A stretch of DNA of 64,000 nt from Natronolimnohabitans innermongolicus JCM 12255 (GTDB lineage Archaea; Halobacteriota; Halobacteria; Halobacteriales; Natrialbaceae), in NCBI RefSeq assembly GCF_000337215.1, contig NZ_AOHZ01000044.1, positions 2,746-66,745 on the forward strand, in the 5' to 3' direction. The position numbers and the translations under genes are program-made. Below the pieces are notes generated by a model. That model had not been told where the DNA came from. It ran no database searches and saw only the letters and a program-made list of their open reading frames with translations. The number at the start of each line of letters is the position of its first letter. The first letter of the stretch is position 1. Below, one piece after another: positions 9,457 through 18,287 of the stretch.

Positions 9457-10815
9457 TCAGGACTGGTCGGTCGCGGCCGTAACGACGGTCGACTCGCCCA
9501 TCCCCGTCGGCGCGGGATTGTTGAACGTCGACCACGCTGCGTCCATCTCCGCGTCGGTCAGCAGGCAGTCGTCCAGACGCGCCTGCAGATCGTCCATCGA
9601 GAGGTTACGGCCGATGAGCGCGAGTCGCGTTTCCCGGTCGCCCCACTCGTCGTCCCACGAGAGATCGGGTTGGCTCTGCCGGTACTGCTCCCGGCGCTCC
9701 GCTGAGAAACTGGCGATCCAGCGGCCGGTGACCTCGAGCGACGTCTCCGTCCCGGCGTAACTCATCGTGATGGCCTGGCGCTCGCGGCCGGCGATCCAGC
9801 ACAGCCCCTTCGCGCGAACGAGTCCCTCCGGGAGGTCGGCCAGCAGCGCCGCGAAACGTTCGGGGTGGAACGGGCGGCGACGATGGTAGGTGTCGACATC
9901 GATGCCGTACCGTTCGGGCGGGTGCGTGTGATCGTGTTCGTGGTCGTGTCCGTGGCTGTGATCGTCACCGTGCCCGTTCGAGCCGTGTGCGTGTGCGTGT
10001 TCGTCGTCGCTAGCCTCGCGTTCAGCGCCCGCTTCGATCGCTCGCTTCCAGCCCGCGGCGTCGGCCGCCGCCTCGAGGTCGAACCGACCGCTGTCGAGGA
10101 GCGTCTCGGGCTCGAGCGCGCCGTACTCCGTCCGAACGATCTCCGCGCGAGGCTGGAGCGTCTCGAGCACCGACACCACGCGCTCGCACTCGGCGTCGTC
10201 GACGAGGTCGCACTTGTTGACGACGAGCAGGTCGCAGAACTCGACTTGCTCGAGCAGCAGATCCGCGAGCGGTCGGCTGCCGCTCTCGTCGGGCCCCTGT
10301 CGGACCGGCGGCTCCTCGCTCGCAGTCCGATCCCCGTTCCCGTTCCCGTCCTCGTTCTCGTTCTCGTTCTCGTCGCCGCTGTCGTCTCCATCTCCGTCTA
10401 CCGCCACGAACCGGTCGTGAAACCGCCGCGCGTCGACGACGGTGACGACCGCGTCTAAGTCGTAGGGGCCGCCCGCGGGCCCGCGGACGAACTGGCGGGC
10501 GATCGGTTCGGGTTCGCCGACGCCGGAGGCCTCGACGACCAGGTACTCGAAGTCGTGTTCCTTCCAGAGCCTGATCACCGACCGGGAGAGTTCGCTGCCG
10601 AGGCTACAGCAGATGCAGCCGTTCTCGAGGGCCAGCACTTCCTCGCCGGTTTCGAGGTCGGTGCGCGCTTCCACGAGGTCGGCGTCGACGTTGACGCTGC
10701 CGACGTCGTTTACCAGGACGGCGATTTCGCGATCGGTCGACTCGAGCAAGCCCGACAGCAGCGTCGTCTTGCCCGCGCCGAGTTCGCCACAGAGGACGGT
10801 GACGGGGACGCTCAT
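9457..10815 (-). CDS. CobW/COG0523 GTPase with His-rich loop (first copy)
   Basis: G3E-family GTPase and putative metallochaperone of 452 residues. It has the P-loop GELGAGKTT (residues about 10-18), the CxCC metal motif in NGCICCSL, NKCDLV for guanine recognition and a C-terminal CobW_C domain. Between them lies an acidic low-complexity insert (repeats of Glu-Asn, encoded near 10315-10390) and a strongly His-rich stretch (coded by about 9905-10010) suited to Zn, Ni or Co binding. It directly follows a second CobW gene with no gap, and both are divergent from a NikR-like regulator, pointing to metal-controlled expression. Confidence 0.9.
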   Translation of the reverse strand: MSVPVTVLCGELGAGKTTLLSGLLESTDREIAVLVNDVGSVNVDADLVEARTDLETGEEVLALENGCICCSLGSELSRSVIRLWKEHDFEYLVVEASGVGEPEPIARQFVRGPAGGPYDLDAVVTVVDARRFHDRFVAVDGDGDDSGDENENENEDGNGNGDRTASEEPPVRQGPDESGSRPLADLLLEQVEFCDLLVVNKCDLVDDAECERVVSVLETLQPRAEIVRTEYGALEPETLLDSGRFDLEAAADAAGWKRAIEAGAEREASDDEHAHAHGSNGHGDDHSHGHDHEHDHTHPPERYGIDVDTYHRRRPFHPERFAALLADLPEGLVRAKGLCWIAGRERQAITMSYAGTETSLEVTGRWIASFSAERREQYRQSQPDLSWDDEWGDRETRLALIGRNLSMDDLQARLDDCLLTDAEMDAAWSTFNNPAPTGMGESTVVTAATDQS

Positions 10816-12021
10816 TTACTGACTCGAGAGCGCGAGTTCACGTCGGTCTTCCGATCTGCCGAACGGGTCGGGGTAGGCGTCCCAGTCGTCGTTCATCTCC
10901 GCGTCGGTGAGGACGCAGTCGTCGAGGCGGTCGATCAGAGGCTGCTCGTCGAACTCTCGGCCGATGAAGACGAGACGGGTCATCCGGTCGCCCCACTCGT
11001 CGTCCCAGTCGTCCTCGAGGCCGGGGCGAGCGGCGAAGAACTGCTCGCGCTTCGCTTTCGGGAGCGTCGCGAGCCACTGTCCGGACGGCCCGGCGCGAAC
11101 CGAGGTCCCGGCCTTGTCGATCCCCATCGCGACGTCCTCGCGGCCGGCGCTCCAGAAGAAGCCCTTCGCGCGGATGAGTTCGGCCGGCAGCGCCGGAAGC
11201 AGGCTCGCGATCCGCTCGGGGTGAAACGGCCGGTCGCGCTGGTAGACGAACGACGTGACACCGTGTTCCTCCTGTGGATCGTGGTGGTGGTCGTGTTGCA
11301 GTTCGTGCTTCCAGCCCGCAGCGGCCTGTGCGCGCTCGAAGTCGAACTCACCGGTGTCGAGGATCGACGTCGGATCGACGTCGCCGAACTCCGTTCGGAC
11401 GATTTCGGCACGGGGCTGGAGTCGCTCGAGGACGGCCTCGATCTCCTCGAGGGCATCGTCGGGGACGAGATCACATTTGTTCAACAGCAGGACGTCGCAG
11501 AACTCGATCTGATCGAGCAGGACCTCCTCCGGAACGCGGCCGCTCTCGTCGGCGAGTTGGTGGTCGGTCAGCGCCGTTCCCGTGTCGAACGACTCCCAGA
11601 TGCTGTGGGCGTTGACGACGGTGACCATCGTATCCAGTTCGTACGTGTCGGTCGGATCGTAGTTGGCGTCCTCGTACCCCATCGCGAACGTCTGGGCGAC
11701 CGGAATCGGCTCCGAAATGCCCGAGGATTCGACCAGTAGGTAGTCGAACTCGAGGCGGTCGGCGAGTCGCCCGACTTCCTCGAGCATGTCGCCGCGCAGC
11801 CGACAGCAGATGCAGCCGTTCGAGAGTTCGACGATCTCTTCGTCGCCGCCCAGGTCAGTCTGCTGGGCGACGTGCTCGGCGTCGACGTTGACGTCGCCCA
11901 TGTCGTTGACGACGACGGCCACCTCGTGGCCGTGATCGGCGGTCAGCACGTGGTTGAGCACGGTCGTTTTGCCGGCGCCGAGCGGGCCGCTCAGGACGGT
12001 GACGGGAATGCGGTCGGTCAT
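10816..12021 (-). CDS. CobW/COG0523 GTPase (second copy)
   Basis: Paralogue of the downstream gene, 401 residues from the ATG at 12021. P-loop GPLGAGKTT, CxCC in NGCICCRL, Walker B-like EFDYLLVESSG, NKCDLV and CobW_C domain are all present. The His-rich loop is shorter (HDHHHDPQEEHG). The stop abuts the start of the next gene, so the two are one transcript. A larger start at 12138 would run into the divergent promoter region and is rejected. Likely a GTP-driven metal-insertion chaperone (Zn, Co or Ni). Confidence 0.9.
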   Translation of the reverse strand: MTDRIPVTVLSGPLGAGKTTVLNHVLTADHGHEVAVVVNDMGDVNVDAEHVAQQTDLGGDEEIVELSNGCICCRLRGDMLEEVGRLADRLEFDYLLVESSGISEPIPVAQTFAMGYEDANYDPTDTYELDTMVTVVNAHSIWESFDTGTALTDHQLADESGRVPEEVLLDQIEFCDVLLLNKCDLVPDDALEEIEAVLERLQPRAEIVRTEFGDVDPTSILDTGEFDFERAQAAAGWKHELQHDHHHDPQEEHGVTSFVYQRDRPFHPERIASLLPALPAELIRAKGFFWSAGREDVAMGIDKAGTSVRAGPSGQWLATLPKAKREQFFAARPGLEDDWDDEWGDRMTRLVFIGREFDEQPLIDRLDDCVLTDAEMNDDWDAYPDPFGRSEDRRELALSSQ

Positions 12022-12130
12022 AGACTGATTGTGAATACGGACTCGAGTCTTGTTAATGTTAGTTATTACATAGTCTCCGAGCACAGCATAACAAATTCTA
12101 TTATTACTGATGTAGGAGTTCATACTAACG
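12022..12130. promoter_or_regulatory. Divergent promoter region between cobW pair and NikR-like gene
   Basis: A 109-bp AT-rich spacer with promoters for both directions. It contains a 10-bp palindrome GACTCGAGTC (about 12040-12049), the short direct repeats TGTTAATGTTAGTTA, and a second AT-rich block (ATTCTATTATTACTG) near the right-hand gene. A NikR-like regulator encoded next door is the obvious candidate to bind here. Confidence 0.5.
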
Positions 12131-12553
12131 ATGCCCATTGTCAGCGTTTCGATGCCCGCCGACCTGATCGAGCGACTCGACGCCCACGCGGCCGAACACG
12201 ACTACACCGGTCGCAGCGAAGTCGTCCGGGAAGGCGCGCGGACGTTGCTGACCGAATTCGACGACGACCGTCTCGCCGGCGACCCGCTGGCTGCCGTCGT
12301 TAGCGTCTTCTACGACTTCGGGACCCAGCACGTCGAACGCCGCGTCACCGAACTCCGCCACGAGCACGACGCCCACATCGCCTCGAACGATCACAGCCAC
12401 GTCGAGGACTACTGTGTGGACTGCTTCGTCCTCGAGGCGGATCTCGACGCGATCTCGACGTTCGTCGGCAAACTCCGCGCCGTCGAGGACGTCGAGACGG
12501 TCGACTACTCGTTGGTGTCGCTGGACTCGATCGGCCACCTGCAGGACGCGTGA
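12131..12553 (+). CDS. NikR-like ribbon-helix-helix metal-responsive regulator
   Basis: Protein of 140 residues. Residues 1-45 form a CopG/NikR ribbon-helix-helix DNA-binding domain (VSVSMPADLIERLDAHA, then GRSEVVREGARTLL). Residues 55-140 look like the NikR ACT-type C-terminal domain, with His at about 77, 79, 82, 88 and 90 and Cys at 95 and 98. This is close to the nickel ligands of E. coli NikR (His76, His87, His89, Cys95). It probably represses the divergent cobW genes or itself when a divalent metal is bound. Metal identity is not certain. Confidence 0.82.
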   Translation: MPIVSVSMPADLIERLDAHAAEHDYTGRSEVVREGARTLLTEFDDDRLAGDPLAAVVSVFYDFGTQHVERRVTELRHEHDAHIASNDHSHVEDYCVDCFVLEADLDAISTFVGKLRAVEDVETVDYSLVSLDSIGHLQDA

Positions 12554-12569
12554 CGCGTCCGCCGGACCG

Positions 12570-13043
12570 CTATCCCGACCGCGGCTGACGAAGGTCGTCG
12601 AGTCGCTCCTCGAGCAGGTAGTCGTCGGCCGAGTTGATTCCGGCGCGCCGGTCGTTCTCCGGTTTCCGGAACCGAATCTCCATCTTTCCGTTCGCGGCGT
12701 CGGCGACGGGCACCAGGTATTGATTGTCGTTGAGCGGATCGTACACCGCGAAGTACTCCACGCGGCCGTCGGACCCCGCACGGTCGTAGCCGTCGCCTCG
12801 GCGGCGCGTACCGACGGTCTCGAACGCGACCGTTCCCGCCGTCTTCCGATACGCCGTTTTACACTGAATGCGATGGAACCGGCCGCCGACGTCGACGACC
12901 AGATCGTACGGTTCGTTGCCGGACGTCGGAACGAGAACTGGAATGTCTCGCAGGGCGAACGCCGCTCGAAGGAGTTCTTCGGTGGCGTGACCGCGTTTCT
13001 GTGGCTGCTCGAGGTTCTCGTAGCACGTGGTTCGATCGAGCAT
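12570..13043 (-). CDS. PD-(D/E)XK nuclease-fold protein
   Basis: Protein of 157 residues. N-terminal KRGHATEELLRAAFALRDIPVLVPTSGNEPYDLVVDVGGRFHRIQCKTAY shows the nuclease core: an E in helix 1, PYDLVVD for the catalytic Asp, and IQCKT with the Q-x-K lysine. This matches the small PD-(D/E)XK family associated with group I intron endonucleases and found widely in haloarchaea as a stand-alone gene. DNA target unknown. Convergent with the NikR-like gene. Confidence 0.75.
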   Translation of the reverse strand: MLDRTTCYENLEQPQKRGHATEELLRAAFALRDIPVLVPTSGNEPYDLVVDVGGRFHRIQCKTAYRKTAGTVAFETVGTRRRGDGYDRAGSDGRVEYFAVYDPLNDNQYLVPVADAANGKMEIRFRKPENDRRAGINSADDYLLEERLDDLRQPRSG

Positions 13044-13520
13044 GCACGGAGTTGCCGCTCGATGCGGGATAAACTACAGCACGAACGGACAACCGCGCGA
13101 AGGCGCGCGCTGTAGGCGACCCTGAGCCGACGCGAAGGGGCGTCGATACGCTCGCGCGAGGGGCGAGTGAACAAGCGGAGCGAGTGAGCGAGCCGGTTGG
13201 GGAGGGTGTGGAAATCCCTCGTAACCACGAGCGGAGGAGATATCACACATACCGCCGGCTCTCGAGTCAGGCTCGTCGTCTCCCCGATTCGGAGAGTGCT
13301 TCGGAGAACTATCGGGCGCCGACGCCAGAACTCGAACAGGTGCGAGACAGTCCGGGTCGCTCACTGCGTTCGCGACCGGCTGCGACTCGCGTGTTCGAGC
13401 CCGGCTTATTCCGCTGTTTCTCTCGTCGAATTCGCTCGGAGCAACGGCTCCTCGAGAGTTGTTCGATAAAACAATGCGTCCGGAACGCTACGCGTTCCGG
13501 TCTACACGAAAATTTTCGAG
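13044..13520. other. Intergenic region, no gene recognised
   Basis: No convincing coding frame. It holds several short inverted repeats (for example GGTCGC-GCGACC near 13355-13377) and a degenerate copy of the 3' end of the adjacent tRNA-Asn (listed separately). The open frames here read through tRNA-like sequence and are not supported. Confidence 0.6.
13316..13348 (-). repeat. Degenerate copy of the tRNA-Asn 3' end
   Basis: GCGCCGACGCCAGAACTCG at 13316-13334 aligns with GCGCCGAAGCCAGGACTCG at the tRNA-Asn 3' end (13520-13538), with the similarity continuing into CGAAC. It is in the same orientation, about 200 bp downstream of the tRNA. Possible remnant attachment site of an integrated element. 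Confidence 0.6.
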
Positions 13521-13593
13521 CGCCGAAGCCAGGACTCGAACCTGGGACAACCTCGTTAACAGCGAGGTGCTCTACCATCTGAGCTACTTCGGC
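13521..13593 (-). tRNA. tRNA-Asn (GTT)
   Basis: A 73-nt intronless cloverleaf on the minus strand: acceptor GCCGAAG/CTTCGGC, discriminator G, anticodon stem CCTCG/CGAGG with loop CTGTTAA (anticodon GTT), T-arm CCAGG-TTCGAGT-CCTGG. CCA is not encoded. Confidence 0.96.
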
Positions 13594-13721
13594 CCATCTC
13601 ATGATAGCCGGGTGCATTTGATAGGGCTTTCGTTTTGCTTGCTCCGTGTTGGACACCCTTTCACACCCCGCTCGAGGAGCGTTCGATACTCTTTCACGCG
13701 GTCGCCGACAACCCTCGTACA

Positions 13722-15104
13722 ATGAGCGTGGACGAGGACGAACGCGGAGATCGAGACGACTTCGAGTCGGTCGTTGCCGCGGCCCGTGAGCGCATCGACC
13801 CCGACGAGGCAGAGCGCGAACGGCTCCGGGCGGTCGCCGACCGACTCACCGAGCGCGCCGAAGCGGCCGCGACCGAACGCTGTCCCGACGCCGACGTCAT
13901 ACAGGTGGGATCGTCGGCCCGCGGCACGTGGATCAGCGGCGACCGCGACATCGATATCTTCGTGCGCTTCCCGCCCGAACTCGACCGCGAAACCCTCGAG
14001 ACCTACGGCCTCGAGGTCGGCCACGCGACGGTTCCCGACGGCCACGAGGAGTACGCCGAACACCCCTACGTCAAGGGCACCGTCGACGGCTTCGACATCG
14101 ACGTCGTCCCCTGTTTCCGCCTCGAGTCGGCGACCGAGATCCGCTCGGCCGTCGACCGAACGCCGTTTCACAACCGCTACCTCCAGAACCGTCTCGACGA
14201 GGAGCTCGCGGCCGACGTTCGGCTCACGAAGGGCTTCATGAAAGGCGTCGGCGTCTACGGCAGCGACCTCCGCACCCGCGGCTTCAGCGGCTACCTCACC
14301 GAACTGCTCGTCTGCGAGTACGGCGGCTTCCGCGAGCTGCTCGAGGCCGCCGCCGACTGGCAGCCGCCGATCGAACTCGACCCCGAAGACCACGGTCGAG
14401 AGTCCTTCGCCGATCCGCTGGTCGTCATCGACCCGACCGATCCCGAGCGCAACGTCGCCGCGGTCTGTGCGGCCGACAACGTCGCTCGGTTCCAACACTA
14501 CGCGCGCGAGTTCCTCGAGGCGCCGCGGACGGACCCCTTCGACGCCGACGCGCCCGACCCCCTCACCGAGTCTGAGCTCCGCGATCACCTCGAGCGTCGC
14601 GGGACGACGCCCGTCGCCCTTCGATTCGACGCTCCCGACCTCGTCCCGGACCAGCTCTACCCGCAGCTTCGAAAGTCGCTCGCGGGCGTCACCGACGGCC
14701 TCGTCGACCGCGGCTTCGACGTTTTCCGCGGCACGACGTTCGCGGACGAGACGGCCGTCCTGTTCGTCGAACTCGCCGTCGCCGAGCGCCCGGCGGTCGA
14801 ACACCACCGGGGGCCGCCGGTCCAGGTTCGTACTCACGCGGAAGGATTCTACGACGCCTACGCCGACGATACGGACGTCTACGGTCCGTTTATCACCGAA
14901 GACCGCTACGTCGCTGAGCGACCCCGAGAGTTCACCACCGCCCGCGGATTCCTCGGGAGCGACCGACTATTCGACGTCGGCCTCGGCGCCCACGTCGAGA
15001 CCGCACTCGAGACCGACTACACGGTGTTGACCGACGACGATATCACGGCGCTGTGCGAGGAGTTCGGACGCGAACTTCGACGGTACTTCGAGCCGAAGCC
15101 CTAA
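13722..15104 (+). CDS. cca: CCA-adding enzyme, archaeal class I tRNA nucleotidyltransferase
   Basis: Adds the 3'-terminal CCA to tRNAs; all three tRNA genes in this window lack an encoded CCA. The protein is 460 residues. The nucleotidyltransferase core motif GSSARGTWISGDRDIDIF (G-S then D-x-D) lies at residues about 64-81, and the third carboxylate is in GFDIDVVPCF. The family-specific FMKGVGVYGSDLRTRGFSGYLTELL region follows, and the C-terminal half is the tail domain of class I archaeal enzymes. The ATG at 13722 is the family start; the longer frame begins antisense to the tRNA side. It lies directly next to tRNA-Asn, divergent. Confidence 0.95.
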   Translation: MSVDEDERGDRDDFESVVAAARERIDPDEAERERLRAVADRLTERAEAAATERCPDADVIQVGSSARGTWISGDRDIDIFVRFPPELDRETLETYGLEVGHATVPDGHEEYAEHPYVKGTVDGFDIDVVPCFRLESATEIRSAVDRTPFHNRYLQNRLDEELAADVRLTKGFMKGVGVYGSDLRTRGFSGYLTELLVCEYGGFRELLEAAADWQPPIELDPEDHGRESFADPLVVIDPTDPERNVAAVCAADNVARFQHYAREFLEAPRTDPFDADAPDPLTESELRDHLERRGTTPVALRFDAPDLVPDQLYPQLRKSLAGVTDGLVDRGFDVFRGTTFADETAVLFVELAVAERPAVEHHRGPPVQVRTHAEGFYDAYADDTDVYGPFITEDRYVAERPREFTTARGFLGSDRLFDVGLGAHVETALETDYTVLTDDDITALCEEFGRELRRYFEPKP

Positions 15105-15196
15105 TCTGACGGGTCCAGCACGCCATTCCCTCGAGAAAAGCGACCGGAGGGTGGAACGAAACGCACAGAGAACGGAGCGACCACATTCCGCTCGAC

Positions 15197-16231
15197 TCAA
15201 TCCTCGGACTCGAGCTCTAGTTCGTATCCGTGTGCCTCCGCGACGTCGGCAAGTGCCGATTTGGCGTTCTCTCCGCAGTCCGAATCGGGCTCGATCGGCT
15301 CGCGACCGTCGAACGTCTCGTGGACGATAGCGACGCTGTCGGCCAGCACGTCGAGTCCGTAGCCGCCCTCGAGGATGAACGCCAACGCGGCGTCGACGTC
15401 GGCGGCGAGGGTTCGCAACCGGTCGGCCATCAGCGCGTAGGCTTCGGTCGAAAGCCGGATGCGCGAGATCGGATCGTGGCGGTGGGCGTCGAAGCCGGCG
15501 CTGATCAACAGGAGGTCGGGATCGAAGTCGGTCAGCGCGCGCACAATCGGCCCTTCGACCGCCGCCAGATACTCCCCGTCGTCCGTGCCCGCGGGCATCG
15601 GAACGTTCATCGTCGTTCCCGCGCCGGCGTCCTCGCCGGTTTCGTCGATGGCGCCGGTGCCCGGATACAGCCCCTGTTCGTGAATCGAAACGAAGTAGAC
15701 GTCCTCGCGGTCGTAGAAGATGTCCTGCGTGCCGTTGCCGTGGTGGACGTCCCAGTCGACGATCGCGACGCGGTCGACATCGTACTCGTCGGTGTCGAGT
15801 GCGTACTGGGCGGCGACCGCGGCGTTGTTGACGAAACAAAAGCCCATCGCGTCGTCGTAGACGGCGTGATGGCCCGGTGGCCGCCCGATCGAGAACGGCG
15901 TCTCTCGACCAGTCGCCCCCTCGAGCGCCTCGTCGACGGCCCAGCAGGCGAGGCCGGTGCTGTGGCGAACCGCATCCCACGTCTCTTCGACGGCCGTCGT
16001 ATCCGGGTCCCAACTGCCACCGCCGTCGGCACAGAACTCCCGAACCGACTCGAGGTACTCCCGATCGTGGACGGCCGCCATCCGGTCGAGGTCGCAGGGG
16101 TCGGCCTCGACGTACTCGACGCCGTGTTTCTTCTTCAGTCGTTCCCGGATCGCGCGGAGCCGGTCCGGCGTCTCGGGGTGGCGCGAACCGGGATCGTGTG
16201 CGAGACAGACCTCGCTGTAGCCGAATTGCAT
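15197..16231 (-). CDS. Histone deacetylase-family protein (class II HDAC/acetylpolyamine amidohydrolase-like)
   Basis: Zn-dependent deacetylase of 344 residues. Visible family motifs: HPETPDRLRAIRERL near the start, PPGHHA with the catalytic His pair, GFCFVNNAAVAAQYA, VDWDVHHGNGTQ with the Zn-binding Asp and His, SAGFDAHRHDP with the second Zn Asp, and LEGGYGL. All catalytic positions look intact. It begins 1 nt after the archaeal histone gene stops, so the two are co-transcribed. Substrates in archaea are not established; the neighbouring histone or acetylated polyamines are both possible. Confidence 0.93.
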   Translation of the reverse strand: MQFGYSEVCLAHDPGSRHPETPDRLRAIRERLKKKHGVEYVEADPCDLDRMAAVHDREYLESVREFCADGGGSWDPDTTAVEETWDAVRHSTGLACWAVDEALEGATGRETPFSIGRPPGHHAVYDDAMGFCFVNNAAVAAQYALDTDEYDVDRVAIVDWDVHHGNGTQDIFYDREDVYFVSIHEQGLYPGTGAIDETGEDAGAGTTMNVPMPAGTDDGEYLAAVEGPIVRALTDFDPDLLLISAGFDAHRHDPISRIRLSTEAYALMADRLRTLAADVDAALAFILEGGYGLDVLADSVAIVHETFDGREPIEPDSDCGENAKSALADVAEAHGYELELESED

Positions 16232-16232
16232 C

Positions 16233-16664
16233 TCACTCGAACAACGAGAAGTACGTCTCGATGTCGTCCTCGGTAATTGTTCGTCGGTCGGCGTGGTGAG
16301 CGAGGATCGCGGCTGCACGCGCGACGTTGTCCGCGTAGTCCTCGAGAATGTCAGCGAGCGCCACGCGTGCGTCCATCGAGACGCGATACCGATCGTCAAT
16401 ATTCAGTCTGGCGATGCGGTCGACGGGCGCGACGGGAAGTTCGAGGTCGTCCTTGTCGACGACCTGTTCGACGCCGAAATCCTCCGCCATCAGCGTCTTG
16501 CGCCCGTCCGAACTCGCCGCTGTGGCGGCATCGACGGCGAGTTCGCTCCCGTGTTCTTGAATCCGTGTCGCGAGTTCCTCCGACGCGTCGGCACTCACCC
16601 GAAGATCGCCCGCGTTCCGCCGGATAATCGTGTCCACCGGGGCGAACGGGAGTTCGACGTTCAT
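16233..16664 (-). CDS. Archaeal histone, two histone folds in one chain
   Basis: DNA-packaging protein of 143 residues. Residues about 3-66 (ELPFAPVDTIIRRNAGDLRVSADAS) and about 74-140 (ELPVAPVDRIARLNIDDRYRVSMDA) are tandem histone folds, the doublet arrangement known in haloarchaeal and Methanopyrus histones, so one chain folds like a dimer. It is acidic, as is typical in haloarchaea. It lies between the RPA gene upstream and the HDAC-like gene downstream, all on the same strand; the 66-bp gap to RPA has a TATA-like GTTAAGGG element for its own promoter. Confidence 0.95.
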   Translation of the reverse strand: MNVELPFAPVDTIIRRNAGDLRVSADASEELATRIQEHGSELAVDAATAASSDGRKTLMAEDFGVEQVVDKDDLELPVAPVDRIARLNIDDRYRVSMDARVALADILEDYADNVARAAAILAHHADRRTITEDDIETYFSLFE

Positions 16665-16730
16665 ACCATGATAGGCGGAGCAAAGTCCCTTAACGCTTTT
16701 CCTAGGCGGCCGATGAGGTTGCTCGCGGCG

Positions 16731-18248
16731 TCAGAAGACGTCGCTGGCCTCGAGACGGCCGTCCCGGACGACCCCGCGGGCGGTTACCTCCTCGCCGAGT
16801 CCGACGTCGGCGTCGGTCGCGACGCTCATCGTAGTCTCGCCGTCGTCTAACACGACGGGGTTGCCGGCCTGCACGACGACGCCGGTGAACTCGAGTTCGT
16901 CGCCGTCGCCCGGTTCGTCCGACGTCACGCCCGATTTCGACTGAGACTCGGACTCGGACGCGGAGCCGGCTGCGGTGTCGGGCGTCGAACTCGAGTCCGC
17001 CCCACCAGACTCGTCCGCCGGTGCGGCGCTTTCGTCGGCGTCGTCATCTCCGGCGAACGCCGATAGTCCGGTGTTGTCGCTCGCGGCGCCGCTTCGCTCG
17101 CCTCCGGCGCCGGCACCGGCGCCAGCGTCGGCCGACGCCGACTCGGACTCGAGGACGGTCACCGTCGACTGCCAGCCCGCGGAAGCCTCCAGCTCCTCCT
17201 GCCAGCCGTCTTTGATGTCGACGTCGCCCAGTGCGACCTCGTCGCCGGGGCCGACGTCGGTGTCGGCTTTCTCGCCCCACAGCGCGACGCGGATGTCGTC
17301 GGTGGCGTCCTGGACGCGGATGTTGCGAACCTGCCCCTCCGAGCCGTCGTCGCGGTCGAACGTCCGCTTCGGGTCCGCCGAGCGAACGACGCCCGCGAGG
17401 TCGACTGTCTGGCCGATCTCGACGTCCTCGATCGGCGTGCTCTCGGGGACGTACTCGACGTCCTCGTCGACCTCCTCGACGGCGCCGCGGTTGCCGACGT
17501 GAAGCTCGAGCGTGCCGTCTCGTTCCTTGACGTAGCCGTCGACGACCTCGACGGTCGTGCCGGGGTCGATCTCGGTTGCGAGATCCGCGCGCTCGTCCCA
17601 GAGAGTCACGCGCACGCGTCCGGTAGAATCCCCGAGAACGAGGTTCGAAACTTTGCCCTCCGAGCCGTCGTCGCGGTCGAACGTGCGAACGCTGTCGGTA
17701 TCGAGGACGAGTCCGACGAGATTGACGTTCGAGAGGCCGAGCGAGAGCGCGTCGACCGTGTGGGTGTCCATCGCCTGCACGTCGCCGATCTCCGTATCCG
17801 GATCGGGTTCGACCTCGTCGACGCTGACCTCGACGCCGGAGTAGCCCTCTTTGGGTCGACCCTTGATCCGCAACACCTGATTCTCCTCGAGCTCCTCGAT
17901 CGCCGCTTCGGCGTGCTCGTCCCAGAACGCCGCCCGGACGGAGCCGGTCTCGTCGGCGACCTCGACGTTGACGACGCGGCCGTCCTCGTCCTCGCCGTCG
18001 CGCTCGAAGGTCCGAACCTCGCCGATCGAAAGCACCTTGGCGACGAACTTCGCCTCCTCCATGCCGGGTTCGATGTCGGCGACGCCGCCGACCTCGCTCT
18101 CGCCGATCTCGTGAGCGACGAGCATCGCCGCCGTCTCCTCGTCCGCGAGTCCCCCCATCTGCTCGACTTTCGCCTCGACGGCCTCGCGAAACTCCTCGAG
18201 AGAAACGTCGGCCTCGAGGTCCTCGTACACGCCCTCGATGTCGCTCAT
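16731..18248 (-). CDS. rpa: Replication protein A / single-stranded DNA-binding protein
   Basis: Single-strand DNA-binding protein of 505 residues with three OB folds. After an N-terminal helical region (MSDIEGVYEDLEADVSLEEF), three repeats of the OB pattern follow: VLSIGEVRTFERDGEDEDGRV, VLDTDSVRTFDRDDGSEGKV and VVRSADPKRTFDRDDGSEGQV, each continuing with an (A/V)xWDE/WGE motif. A long Ser/Asp/Gly-rich linker leads to a short C-terminal OB-like segment. Works in replication and repair. The ATG at 18248 is the family start. No zinc-finger cysteines are seen, matching the haloarchaeal three-OB type. Confidence 0.93.
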   Translation of the reverse strand: MSDIEGVYEDLEADVSLEEFREAVEAKVEQMGGLADEETAAMLVAHEIGESEVGGVADIEPGMEEAKFVAKVLSIGEVRTFERDGEDEDGRVVNVEVADETGSVRAAFWDEHAEAAIEELEENQVLRIKGRPKEGYSGVEVSVDEVEPDPDTEIGDVQAMDTHTVDALSLGLSNVNLVGLVLDTDSVRTFDRDDGSEGKVSNLVLGDSTGRVRVTLWDERADLATEIDPGTTVEVVDGYVKERDGTLELHVGNRGAVEEVDEDVEYVPESTPIEDVEIGQTVDLAGVVRSADPKRTFDRDDGSEGQVRNIRVQDATDDIRVALWGEKADTDVGPGDEVALGDVDIKDGWQEELEASAGWQSTVTVLESESASADAGAGAGAGGERSGAASDNTGLSAFAGDDDADESAAPADESGGADSSSTPDTAAGSASESESQSKSGVTSDEPGDGDELEFTGVVVQAGNPVVLDDGETTMSVATDADVGLGEEVTARGVVRDGRLEASDVF

Positions 18249-18287
18249 TCTATGTTCGTGCATGAGTAGGTCGCGCATAAGCGTTGT

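Noticed and set aside
13184-13582. Frame of 132 codons covering the region next to tRNA-Asn
   Set aside because: It reads antisense through the tRNA and its degenerate copy, giving typical tRNA-derived peptide strings.
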